From positions 744,001-808,000 of the forward strand of contig NZ_BMSY01000001.1 of assembly GCF_014649395.1 (NCBI RefSeq): a stretch of 64,000 nt of DNA, in the 5' to 3' direction. This DNA is from Streptomyces aureoverticillatus (lineage in GTDB: Bacteria; Actinomycetota; Actinomycetes; Streptomycetales; Streptomycetaceae). Shown piece by piece: positions 1 to 7,614 of the stretch (the stretch's first letter is position 1; the number at the start of each line of letters is the position of its first letter). Made by a program: the position numbers and the translations under genes. The notes under the pieces are model-generated. The model did not search any database. It saw only the letters and a list, made by a program, of their open reading frames with translations, and was not told the DNA's origin.

Positions 1-99
1 CAGCATGTCGGCGCAGGCCCCCAGGGGCAGCGGTGCCAGGCCGGGGCCCGTGTGGGAGCTGAGCGTGCGCAGGTAGTCGGCCAGCACCGGATGGGTCAC
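1..99 (-). CDS. N-terminus of a protein leaving the window, possibly GAF-domain
   Basis: Only the first 33 codons lie inside the window, reading leftwards from a GTG at 97..99. A strong ribosome binding site (GGAAGGAGG) sits 8 nt upstream, which is the main reason to accept the start. The residues (VTHPVLADYLRTLSS, then a Gly/Pro-rich turn) resemble the opening of the small GAF/ANTAR-type sensory proteins of Streptomyces. The neighbouring gene upstream on the same strand is a GAF-ANTAR protein, so a paired sensor is plausible, but the family call is inference. Confidence 0.55.
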   Translation of the reverse strand, partial: MTHPVLADYLRTLSSHTGPGLAPLPLGACADML

Positions 100-175
100 C
101 GAAGCCGCCTCCTTCCAAGCCCAGTGCGGGCCGGCCGGTCGTCGGCCCACCAGTCAGCACCGATGGGCGGACACT

Positions 176-919
176 TCACCGATCGCGCCGCTTGAGGAGC
201 GAGGCGTCGGCCGTGCCCTGCAAGACCTGGCGCGCGACCTCGGTGAGCCGCGTCTGGTGATCGCGGGCGTAGCGGCGCATGACGGTGAACGCCTCCTCGA
301 CGCCGGTGCCGCGGCGGTGCGCCAGATAGCCCTTGGCCTGCTCGATGATGACGCGGCTGTCCAGGGCGGCCTGCAGTTGCGCGGTAAACGTCATCTGTTC
401 ACTCACCGCCCGCTGCTGCAGCACACCGATGGTCGCGGTGTCGGCCAGCGCCTGCCCCAGCCGCAGCTGGGTGTCGTCCAGAGGTCCGGGCCGGTCCCGG
501 AACAGGTTCAGGGCCCCGATCACGTGGTCGTGCAACCGGAGCGGCGCCGCCACGACCGAGGTGAAGCCGACTTCCACGGCCCGCGGAGCGAACCGCGGCC
601 AGCGCATCTCGGCCGCTCGCGTCGCCAGCGCCACGTTCGGAACCGGACTCTTGGTCCGGAAGCAGTCCCGGCAGGGGCCCTCGTCCCACTCGATACTGGC
701 CAGTTCCAGCTGGCGGGTGCGCTCGTCCGAGGCGGCGGCGTCCACCAGCTGGCCGCTGGGAGTGGCGAGCAGCACCCCGGCCGCCGCCACGTCCAAGAGA
801 GCCACGCAGTGCTCGGCGAGGGCATGCAGGAACCCGATGACGTCGAAGTCCTGCACCAAAGTGTCGGCGAGATCGACGAACGCGGCCGCCAACTGCTGTT
901 CACGCGGAAGCTCAGGCAC
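176..919 (-). CDS. GAF and ANTAR domain protein (247 aa)
   Basis: The first two thirds (about residues 15-170) form a GAF domain, a small-molecule or redox sensor. The last 60 residues (from QLQAALDSRVIIEQAKG) match an ANTAR domain, which binds paired hexaloop RNA hairpins and antiterminates transcription. The protein is therefore probably a cytoplasmic signal-dependent antiterminator, with an unknown ligand. Cysteines in the EGPCRDC stretch could be redox-active. The GTG start at 917..919 is supported by a GGAGG about 8-14 nt upstream. It is followed on the same strand by another sensor-like gene that leaves the window. Confidence 0.85.
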   Translation of the reverse strand: MPELPREQQLAAAFVDLADTLVQDFDVIGFLHALAEHCVALLDVAAAGVLLATPSGQLVDAAASDERTRQLELASIEWDEGPCRDCFRTKSPVPNVALATRAAEMRWPRFAPRAVEVGFTSVVAAPLRLHDHVIGALNLFRDRPGPLDDTQLRLGQALADTATIGVLQQRAVSEQMTFTAQLQAALDSRVIIEQAKGYLAHRRGTGVEEAFTVMRRYARDHQTRLTEVARQVLQGTADASLLKRRDR

Positions 920-1017
920 GCCCCCTCACCTCCAAGAGTGATCCGGGGACACCTTCCCACAGGCTGAGGTCTTCTGCTGTACCCCAGTCTCGTCCTCTTG
1001 GCGCCCGCGGGCGAGCC

Positions 1018-1442
1018 TTAGCGGAGGTCCAGTTCCGCCCACACCGTCTTGAGCGGCTCCGGGCCCAGCTCTACGCCCCACCGGTCCGCGAGGGCCGCCA
1101 CGATCAGCAGGCCGCGACCCGTCTCGTCCTCGCCGTCCGGCTGCCGCACCTCCGGCAGCCGGTCACCCCGCGTGTCCATCACTTCGATACGCAGCGCCTC
1201 GTCGCTCGCGGTCAGCGCGAGCCGGAAGTCCCGTGCGGGCACCCGGCCGTACACGGCGGCGTTGCTCGCCAGCTCCGCGACGATCTGGCCTGCGGCCTCC
1301 AACGGGAGCTCCCACGACCGCAGTTGCTCGGTCGCGAGCAGCCTCGCCAGGCGGGCCCCCTGCGGGTGGCGGACAGCTGCACGCTGAAGCGGCGGACGGG
1401 GGCGGGCACTTGGGCCTTGGTGCGGGTGATTTCTCGGTTCAC
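1018..1442 (-). pseudogene. Frameshifted RsbW-like ATP-binding (HATPase_c) regulator
   Basis: The C-terminal part is a clear single-domain GHKL ATPase of the Streptomyces anti-sigma/RsbW-like type, with an N box (IVAELASNAAVYG) and a G box (DETGRGLLIVAALA). Its expected N-terminus (VNREITRTKA..., then VQLSAT) lies in another frame starting at the GTG at 1440..1442. The two halves join smoothly if one C is added to the minus-strand CCC at 1364..1366, restoring SATPQGARLARLL. As written, the gene cannot make a full product from its natural start. It is either a true 1-nt deletion or a sequencing error. Such ATPases usually sit beside XRE-DUF5753/DUF397 pairs, as here. Confidence 0.7.
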
Positions 1443-1560
1443 ATAACTCAGCGTGGCCGCTGGCGCTTAGCCTGAACAGTGATGATGCCTGTACGTACGG
1501 TGAGTGTCCGACCCTGTCCCGGCTCGTACCGACCGTACCCGTGACCTGGGGAGGTCCGCC

Positions 1561-2409
1561 TTGAGTATGGACGAGGACGACGTCGGCTGGGAGGTGGACT
1601 CCGACGACGAGTCCAGCGCGATCGCCGAGCTCATCGGGCGCCAGATCAAGTTCTGGCGGGAGGCGGCGGGGTTGCGGGCCGTTCAGTTCGGTGAGCGCAT
1701 GGGGTACGGGGAGAACCTGATCCACAAGGTGGAGCGCGGGGCGCGGATTCCCCGGCCGGAGTTCCTGGACCGGGCGGACCAGGTCCTGAACGCCAACGGT
1801 CACCTCCAGGGGCTGAAGGTCGACGCCGAGAGGGCTCGGTACCCCCGACGAGTTCGGGACCTGGCCAAGCTGGAAGCCAAGTCTGTGGAGGTGTGCGCGT
1901 ACAACAACTCCGTGATCGAGGGGCTGTTGCAGACTCCCGACTACGCAGCTGCGGTGTTTGGCTGCCGACGTCCGCCCTTCGACCACGAGGAACTGGAGCA
2001 GCGACTATCGGCACGCTTGGCCCGCCGAGCGATCATCGACGAATCGGCAGCCACGCCCATGTTCAGCTTCGTGCAGTGCGAGTCGACGCTACGCCGCCCC
2101 CTCGGGGGCACAATGGTGCTACAGGCCCAACTCGAACACCTGTTGGAGGTAGGCCAGTTGCGCAACGTGAACCTTCAAGTCCTACCTCTGGACGTTGAGG
2201 AGAACGCCGGCCTTGGCGGGCCATTCAGGCTGTTCAAGCTCAAGGACGGCAGCGCAGTCGCCCACAACGAAGTCCAGCTCGTCAGCCGGGTGATCTCCAG
2301 TCCGAAAGAGGTCCAGACCCTCGACGTGCGCTATGGGATCATCCGGGCACAGGCGCTTACGCCACGTGAGTCGTTGGCCTTCATCGAGAAAGTACGGGAA
2401 GAGACATGA
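1561..2409 (+). CDS. XRE-family regulator with DUF5753 domain
   Basis: Residues about 20-80 form an XRE helix-turn-helix (IGRQIKFWREAAGL, then GYGENLIHKVERGARIP). The remainder (about 95-280) is the DUF5753 ligand or partner domain found only with this HTH in actinomycetes. Start codons at 1504 (GTG), 1561 (TTG) and 1567 (ATG) are in frame. TTG 1561 is preferred because GGGGAGG ends about 6 nt before it. The gene overlaps the following DUF397 gene by ATGA. XRE/DUF397 pairs with a nearby HATPase protein recur throughout Streptomyces and modulate development or antibiotic production. The exact target here is unknown. Confidence 0.85.
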   Translation: MSMDEDDVGWEVDSDDESSAIAELIGRQIKFWREAAGLRAVQFGERMGYGENLIHKVERGARIPRPEFLDRADQVLNANGHLQGLKVDAERARYPRRVRDLAKLEAKSVEVCAYNNSVIEGLLQTPDYAAAVFGCRRPPFDHEELEQRLSARLARRAIIDESAATPMFSFVQCESTLRRPLGGTMVLQAQLEHLLEVGQLRNVNLQVLPLDVEENAGLGGPFRLFKLKDGSAVAHNEVQLVSRVISSPKEVQTLDVRYGIIRAQALTPRESLAFIEKVREET

Positions 2410-2579
2410 CGCTGGAGTGGTTCAAAAGCAGCCACAGCACGGATGATGGCCCCGCCTGCGTCGAGGTGGCCGCCACCCCCGACACCATCCACATACGCGA
2501 CACCAAGAACCCCGACGGCCCCCGCCTCGCCGTCACCCCCGCCGCGTGGAGCGACTTCCTCCCCTACGCGCAGAGGTGA
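2406..2579 (+). CDS. DUF397 protein (57 aa)
   Basis: This short protein has the full DUF397 pattern: an opening WFKSSHS, a central ACVEVA, then IRDTKNPDGP and a terminal WSDFL. DUF397 proteins are the small partners of XRE-DUF5753 regulators, thought to act as modulators or antitoxin-like partners. Its ATG overlaps the TGA of the regulator (ATGA), so the two are translationally coupled. It is the last gene of the pair. The DNA right after its stop begins a long inverted repeat. Confidence 0.85.
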   Translation: MTLEWFKSSHSTDDGPACVEVAATPDTIHIRDTKNPDGPRLAVTPAAWSDFLPYAQR

Positions 2580-3449
2580 ACGTGGCCGCCCGGAGGTCGG
2601 CAGAATGGCGCTTCCGGGACGGAAGTCAAGGGCGCCCTTCGGGCGTCGGCTGCGCCGATTCCGCTGCGCTCCACCCTTGACTGCCGTCCCTCCAGCGCGA
2701 GTTGCAGTTGTCCGGGCGGCCCGGGGAGGGGCGGCGGGCAGCCTCCGGTGGCGGCGGACCGGTTTCGTTGCCGGGTGCGGTCCGGATCTTCTTGCGTGAC
2801 CCCGCGCGGTCGGGGCAACGTACGGGCCCGGTGGCAGGGCGGCCACCCTTCACTGCCGACTGCGGCCAGTCCCCACCCCCTTCTTCCTTCTCCGTCGGCT
2901 TCCCCGTCGGCTTCGCCGCCGGGTGCGGGCAGCCTCACCCCGCCCCTCTCCGTCACCTACTTCGGAAAAGTTGTGAGCGGCGCACGGCAGTAGCGCGCAC
3001 CGAGCAATTCACGCCCCCTCTCCACGTGCACCGACAGGGGGGCGCGCGGCTTCCCCTCCTCACCACCCCGCGCGCCTCGCACAACTTTTCCGAAGTAGGT
3101 ACCGGGGCCGGGCCCGACGCCGCCCGACGCCCCAACGACCCGCCGCCCGCCACCTGCCAGCCGCCAGCCGGCGAATCAAGCGAACCGCCCACCCCGCGCC
3201 TCCGTTGGGCCACAGGCAGGCGCTGCTGTGGACGTCTGTGCCGGGCGGCACCCGGCAGCGAAACCGATCCGCCACCACCGGAGGCTCCCCGCCGCCCCAC
3301 CCCGGGCCGCCCGGCCAACAGCAACTCGCGCTGGAGGGGCGGGCGTCAAGGGTGAAGCGCAGCGGAATCGGCGAAGCCGACGCCCGAAGGGCGCCCTTGA
3401 CGCCCGCCCCGGAAGCGCCACACTCCCAACCCCGGGCGGCCACGCTCAC
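2576..3449. repeat. Non-coding 0.9 kb region with about 210-bp imperfect inverted repeats
   Basis: The segment from the DUF397 stop to the next gene has no convincing gene. Its outer parts are inverted copies of each other: left arm about 2576..2785, right arm about 3240..3449. They share GTGR(A/G)CGTGGCCGCCCGG ends, a CGCCCTTCGGGCGTCGG block and a CCTCCGGTGG block, with scattered mismatches. The 450 bp between them holds a second, perfect inverted pair. The ends could pair into a very long hairpin. It may be an inverted duplication of a dispersed Streptomyces intergenic repeat. No terminal gene such as a transposase is present. Confidence 0.8.
2955..3100. repeat. Perfect 21-bp inverted pair nested inside the larger repeat
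   Basis: ACCTACTTCGGAAAAGTTGTG at 2955..2975 is repeated exactly in inverted orientation at 3080..3100, 104 bp apart. The AT-rich core (GGAAAAGTT) contrasts with the surrounding GC-rich DNA. A pair of perfect inverted sites at this spacing suggests a protein-binding pair or a recombination relic. No regulator can be assigned. Confidence 0.8.
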
Positions 3450-3476
3450 CCCTCGTCACGGGCCCACCAAGCCGGG

Positions 3477-4109
3477 CTACCGCACCGCCCACTTGAGGGG
3501 CTCCTTGTAGAACCCCTGCGAGTACGTCACTGCCTTGACCTTCTCGGTGGCGGGAATCAGGTACGGCTCGCACACCGTGCGCTCCTCGCCCTTCTTCCAG
3601 ATGTCCTCCCCGCCGAGCTCCTTCTTGCCGTTGTTGCCGAGGCAGTCGGCGGGCTGGCTGGAAAGGCTGCCGATGAGGATGAACTTGGTGGCGGGGGCAC
3701 CGGCGGTGGTCTCGGCGCTGACGTCGCCCATGACCATGGCGCTCTTGATCGCGGGGGCCCCGCCGACGTGCTTGGCCTTCACGTAGATCCAGGCGACCTT
3801 CTTGCCCTTGTACTTCTTGTCGTCGCCGAGTTCCTTGAGGTCCGCCGGCTTGCCCTCGGTGACCTTGGTCGGCGTGATGGAGAACTTCGCGGTCTTCTTG
3901 TAGCTGGTGATCTCCTGCTCGGGGCCCGCCTGCCCGAGCTTGAGGTTCTTGGGGGCCTCGCTCGACTCCGAGGATCCGCCCGGCCCGCCGGACCTGCCGC
4001 TCTTCTTGCCGGAACCGCCGCCGCACGCGGCGAGGGAGACGGTGGTGATCACGGCGACGGCCACGAGGCCGAGCCGCCGACGGTACTGCGTTGCTCGCTG
4101 AGTGGTCAT
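3477..4109 (-). CDS. Secreted lipoprotein (210 aa)
   Basis: The N-terminus is a signal peptide with Arg residues (QYRRRLGL), a hydrophobic stretch and a lipobox (SLAACGGG). The mature protein is therefore expected to be lipid-anchored outside the membrane. A Ser/Gly-rich linker follows, then an all-beta-looking domain of about 150 residues with one Cys pair (ADCLGN, ERTVCEPY), unknown in function. The ATG at 4107..4109 is chosen over longer frames because AGGAAG lies just upstream and the signal peptide begins there. The gene is convergent with the inverted-repeat region. Confidence 0.75.
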   Translation of the reverse strand: MTTQRATQYRRRLGLVAVAVITTVSLAACGGGSGKKSGRSGGPGGSSESSEAPKNLKLGQAGPEQEITSYKKTAKFSITPTKVTEGKPADLKELGDDKKYKGKKVAWIYVKAKHVGGAPAIKSAMVMGDVSAETTAGAPATKFILIGSLSSQPADCLGNNGKKELGGEDIWKKGEERTVCEPYLIPATEKVKAVTYSQGFYKEPLKWAVR

Positions 4110-4271
4110 GTGCTTCCTGTCGTACTGATCGATGCGACCGCCTATGGTGCCTTGTTCGGTTCCGCGCCCCTGCGGTGGGTGAATTTCGCGCACGGGATAT
4201 GGGCAGCCCCCGCAACCGGTGCCATCCTTCGCTCACGCACTGTGAGGACATTCCGGTGTGAGGGGGAGCAG

Positions 4272-4787
4272 ATGCGCGTACGCCAAGGAGTCATGGCCGG
4301 AGGCGGCAGAGCCGTCTCGGCGGCCGTCTCGGTCGTTGTCATGGTGGTTGTTCTGGGCCTCGGAGCCGTCGCGTGCGGCCAGTCGGGCGGGCCCGGCGGA
4401 GGGACGCCGGGGCGGCCGGGCGGGTCCTCGGAGCCCGGCGCGGGCTCGTCGCAGGGAGCCGGCCCGAGCGGGTCGGCCACCGCCCCCGGCGCGTCCGCCG
4501 CCGGTCCCGGCGCGTCCCGAGGCGGTGACCCCGGCATTCCGCCGGTGCAGGCGCCGCCGGTCGACACGGGGCCGATCGGCGCTCCCGGGGCGGGCGTCAG
4601 CGGCTCGACGCCCGCCGCGCCGCCGGAGACCTGGTGCTCGTCATACCCGGGCAACGGGACGGACTCGGAGCCTCCGTGCCTGCGTACGCCGGAGACGGTC
4701 CCGCCGGAGACGCCACCGCCCGGGACGTCACCACCGGGGGCGGCCGCCGGGCCGGACGGCGGCGGCCCCTCGTCCGACGGGAACTGA
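4272..4787 (+). CDS. Gly/Pro/Ser-rich lipoprotein or secreted protein (171 aa)
   Basis: A signal-type segment (VVVMVVVLGLGAVACG) ends in a lipobox-like cysteine. The rest is low-complexity, rich in Gly, Pro, Ser and Ala, with a single Cys pair near residue 125. It is preceded by AGGGGGAG, which supports the ATG at 4272. The stop lies 4 nt before the GTG of the following membrane protein, so the two are probably co-expressed. No enzymatic domain is visible. It is likely a surface spacer or partner of the next gene. Confidence 0.65.
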   Translation: MRVRQGVMAGGGRAVSAAVSVVVMVVVLGLGAVACGQSGGPGGGTPGRPGGSSEPGAGSSQGAGPSGSATAPGASAAGPGASRGGDPGIPPVQAPPVDTGPIGAPGAGVSGSTPAAPPETWCSSYPGNGTDSEPPCLRTPETVPPETPPPGTSPPGAAAGPDGGGPSSDGN

Positions 4788-4791
4788 CCGG

Positions 4792-5841
4792 GTGGGCGGC
4801 GAACCACCGGGCGGCGGCGGTACGGATCCCGGTGCCGCGCCGGGCGCGGCCGGTGCGGCGCGCCCACCTCGCGTGCGGCCCGCCGTGCCCCGGGCGCGGC
4901 GCCCACCCCGGGTGCGGCGGACGTCCATCCCGGGCACCCGCGCCCCGGAGCCGCGCCCGACGGCACCCACCGCCGTCGCCGACGGCAACGGCGGCGATCG
5001 TGGTCTCGGCGTCGGCGGCCCCGTCGACCTCATCAACTCCGTCGTCGGAGCGACCTCGTTCGTCGGCGCCCTGATGCTGTACGCGGGCTACATCTACACC
5101 AACGCCTACTACGGCTACTTCCACCTCGACAGCTTCGCCGTCGGCTTCGACACCTTCGAACTGGTCATCCGCAGCCTGAACCTCGCTGCCCTGCCCGCCC
5201 TGGAAGTACTGGTCCTGGCCCTCCTCGTCCCGTACCTGCCGCAGCTCCTGACCGCCCTGCGCGTCCCCGCGCGCCATGTGGACCGACTGCGCAGGACCGG
5301 GCGGGCGGTGGCGCGGGCCCACGTCGGGTTCGTCGCCACCGGAGCCGTCCTGCTCCTCGTGTGGCGGTGGATCCAGCCGTACGCCTGGGCGGCCCCGCTG
5401 CTCGTGGCGGCGGGGCTCCTTCTCGGCCGGACCCGCGCCGCCACCCCCACGGGCACCCCGTCCCCGCCGGCCTGGCGGCGCGCCGCCTCACTGCTGGCCG
5501 CGGGGCTGTTCCTGATCTGGGTGGTGGCCCTGGTGGCCGGGGAGCGCGGCCGTCAGGACGCGCGCCACGACACCGGCCACCTGGTGCGCCGGGTCGCCGT
5601 GGTCGTCCTCAGCACCGACCGCCTCAGCTTCGCCCCGCCCGGCCCACGGGTGGAGGACCTCGGCCGCAACACCCACTACCGCTACCGCTACAGCGGCCTG
5701 CGCCTGCTCCTCGAACGCGACCAGCGCTACTACGTACTCCCGCTGGGCTGGCACAAGGACACCGACCCGACCTACGTCATCAAGGACGACGACTCCGTCC
5801 GCATCGAACTCCACCCCGGCACCCGGCCGCGGCACGGCTAG
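4792..5841 (+). CDS. Integral membrane protein (about 349 aa)
   Basis: After a Pro/Arg/Gly-rich N-terminal tail (about 80 residues), the protein has at least four hydrophobic helices: SVVGATSFVGALMLYAGYIY, the ALPALEVLVLALLVPY stretch, GFVATGAVLLLVW, and LLAAGLFLIWVVALVAG. A soluble C-terminal domain of about 90 residues follows (RYRYSGLRLLLERDQRYYVLP). The GTG at 4792, 4 nt after the previous stop, fits translational coupling. The low-complexity tail continues the composition of the preceding lipoprotein. Function is unknown. Confidence 0.65.
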   Translation: MGGEPPGGGGTDPGAAPGAAGAARPPRVRPAVPRARRPPRVRRTSIPGTRAPEPRPTAPTAVADGNGGDRGLGVGGPVDLINSVVGATSFVGALMLYAGYIYTNAYYGYFHLDSFAVGFDTFELVIRSLNLAALPALEVLVLALLVPYLPQLLTALRVPARHVDRLRRTGRAVARAHVGFVATGAVLLLVWRWIQPYAWAAPLLVAAGLLLGRTRAATPTGTPSPPAWRRAASLLAAGLFLIWVVALVAGERGRQDARHDTGHLVRRVAVVVLSTDRLSFAPPGPRVEDLGRNTHYRYRYSGLRLLLERDQRYYVLPLGWHKDTDPTYVIKDDDSVRIELHPGTRPRHG

Positions 5842-5857
5842 CCCCGCGCCCGGGGCT

Positions 5858-7051
5858 TCAGAGGATCACGTGCGGCAGGAACCGCGCGTACTCGTCCGTG
5901 ACCAGCCCCGCCGACTCCCGTATGCCCAGCCCCGCCGCCTCGCCCTCGACGACCCACGCGCCGAGGACGACGCGGTTGCCGTCGAAGTCCGGCAGCGGCG
6001 CCAACTCCTGGTAGCAGCAGGGCTCTTGGCGCGGCACGGGTGGCGTCGGGGCGGGGTCCGGGTCGTGGATGGTCACGCCCGAGCCCTCCCGGCCGAGGAG
6101 GGGCTTGGCGACGTATCCGGTCGTGGTGGCCAGCTCACGCGGGCCGTCCAGGTAGGCGGGGAGGAGGTTCGGGTGGCCGGGATACAGCTCCCAGAGGACG
6201 GCGAGCAGCGCCTTGTTGGAGAGCAGCATCTTCCAGGCGGGCTCGATCCACAGGGTCGTACCCGTACCGCCCCCGTTGTCGAGCGTCTCCAGGACGTGCG
6301 GGGCGAAGCGGTCCGTGGTCAGCCACTCCCACGGGTAGAGCTTGAAGCAGGAGCGGATGAAGCGGAGCTTCTTGTCGACGAAGCGGCGCGAGAGGCGGTC
6401 CCAGCCGATGTCCTCCATGGAGATGGAGTCCGTGGCGAGCCCGGCCTGATCGGCGGTCTCGCGCAGATACGCGACGGTCATCAGGTCCTCGCCGAGCTCG
6501 TCGCCCGCGGAGTGCGCGAAGTAGAGCGGGCCGCCGGGCGGAAGCAGCCGCGCCTGCTTCTTCCAGGCGTCGACGAGCCGCTCGTGGAGGGAGTTCCACT
6601 GGTCGGCGCCCGGGAAGCGCTCCTCCATCCAGAACCACTGCGGGCTCGCCGCCTCCACGAGGGAGGTGGGGGTGTCGGCGTTGTATTCCAGGAGTTTGGC
6701 GGGTCCGTCCCCCGCGTACCGCAGGTCGAACCTCCCGTACAGGGACGGGAGTTCGTCCCGCCGCCGCCACGCCTCCGTCACCAGGGCCGCGAGGCGCGGC
6801 TCTGTGATGCCGAGGTCGGCGAGGCGGTCCTGCTGGACGATGTGGTCGGCCGCCGCGAGGCACATGGCGTGCAGCTCCTCGACGACCTCTTCCAGTGCCT
6901 CGACCTCCGGGAGGCTGAAGACGTAGTACGCCGACTCGTCCCAGTAGGGGCGCAGGGTCCCGTCCGGGTGGCGGGTGAGCGGATAGATGAGCCCCTGCTC
7001 CTCGACGGTCTGCTGCCAGCCGGGGCGGGGGGTGATGGTGCGGCGTTCCAT
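5858..7051 (-). CDS. Glutathionylspermidine synthase-family ATP-grasp protein (397 aa)
   Basis: The protein matches the synthetase half of glutathionylspermidine synthase (as in E. coli YgiC/YjfC) and lacks the N-terminal amidase. Visible features are RPYWDESAYY near the start, LLEYNADTPTSLVEA, and an ATP-grasp region with ILW-type segments, then GREGSGV and the terminal VVEGEAAGLGIRES. Actinomycetes do not make glutathione, so another amide-bond substrate is likely. The ATG at 7049..7051 begins where the conserved sequence begins. The DUF1190-like lipoprotein gene just upstream on the same strand repeats the E. coli ygiB-ygiC layout. Confidence 0.8.
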   Translation of the reverse strand: MERRTITPRPGWQQTVEEQGLIYPLTRHPDGTLRPYWDESAYYVFSLPEVEALEEVVEELHAMCLAAADHIVQQDRLADLGITEPRLAALVTEAWRRRDELPSLYGRFDLRYAGDGPAKLLEYNADTPTSLVEAASPQWFWMEERFPGADQWNSLHERLVDAWKKQARLLPPGGPLYFAHSAGDELGEDLMTVAYLRETADQAGLATDSISMEDIGWDRLSRRFVDKKLRFIRSCFKLYPWEWLTTDRFAPHVLETLDNGGGTGTTLWIEPAWKMLLSNKALLAVLWELYPGHPNLLPAYLDGPRELATTTGYVAKPLLGREGSGVTIHDPDPAPTPPVPRQEPCCYQELAPLPDFDGNRVVLGAWVVEGEAAGLGIRESAGLVTDEYARFLPHVIL

Positions 7052-7073
7052 GGCGTACGTCGGTCCCCGCGGC

Positions 7074-7451
7074 TCAGCCGCCGCCGGATCCCGAACAGCC
7101 GAAGCCGTCGCGGTCGACGGCCTCGCTGCGGCTGAAGGTGCCGTCGTCGGCGTAGCGGCCGTCGACGTCGGGGTCGTAGTACCAGGCGGCGTCGGCGCGG
7201 GTGCCGGTGCCTGTGCCTGTGCCGTAGCCGCCCTTGCGGTCGGCCTTGCCGCCGGACGCGGTGCCGCCGGTCTTGCACAGCTGGTCGCTGACGATCTTGT
7301 AACCGGTGAGGAAGTCGTAACTGTCCCGGTCCACGCAGCGCTTGTCCGGCTCGGAGCCGCAGGAGGTGAGGGCGGCGGCGAGGACGCCCATGGAACCGAG
7401 GGCCACGGTGCTGGAGCGCAGCCGGCGCCGTCGTCGTATCTCTTCGGCCAT
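7074..7451 (-). CDS. Small lipoprotein, YgiB/DUF1190-like partner (125 aa)
   Basis: An Arg-rich start (AEEIRRRRRLRSS) leads into a short hydrophobic segment and a lipobox (ALTSCGSE). The mature part has conserved-looking cysteines (DKRCVDRD, SDQLCKTG), then a Gly/Thr-rich linker. It ends 22 bp before the ATP-grasp gene on the same strand. The ygiB-like position, the 'basic, hydrophobic, lipobox' layout and the Cys pairs suggest the DUF1190 role, but similarity is weak and this is inference. The ATG at 7449..7451 has AAGGAC upstream. Confidence 0.6.
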   Translation of the reverse strand: MAEEIRRRRRLRSSTVALGSMGVLAAALTSCGSEPDKRCVDRDSYDFLTGYKIVSDQLCKTGGTASGGKADRKGGYGTGTGTGTRADAAWYYDPDVDGRYADDGTFSRSEAVDRDGFGCSGSGGG

Positions 7452-7480
7452 GTCCTTGCCGCTCCCCCATGAGTTCTTCG

Positions 7481-7540
7481 CCGTACCGAGCCCGTACCGA
7501 GCCGTACCGAGCCGCATCGAGCCGCATCGAGCCTTACCGA
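7481..7540. repeat. Six tandem 10-bp repeats upstream of the lipoprotein gene
   Basis: Units of (C/G)CCGTACCGA, drifting to GCCGCATCGA, follow one another without gaps, exactly one helical turn apart. They lie in the divergent region between the lipoprotein gene (7451, minus) and the DMT exporter (7615, plus). The placement fits a phased operator array, or simple slippage-generated sequence. Confidence 0.7.
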
Positions 7541-7614
7541 CGACGCAGGGTAGATGACCGTCGGCACCGCCCCGCCGACGGGGCCCGTACCGCCCCCTGA
7601 TCTACTGTCCTTTC

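Noticed and set aside
3000..3060. IS element in the inverted repeat
   Set aside because: No transposase frame, target duplication or known IS ends are present.
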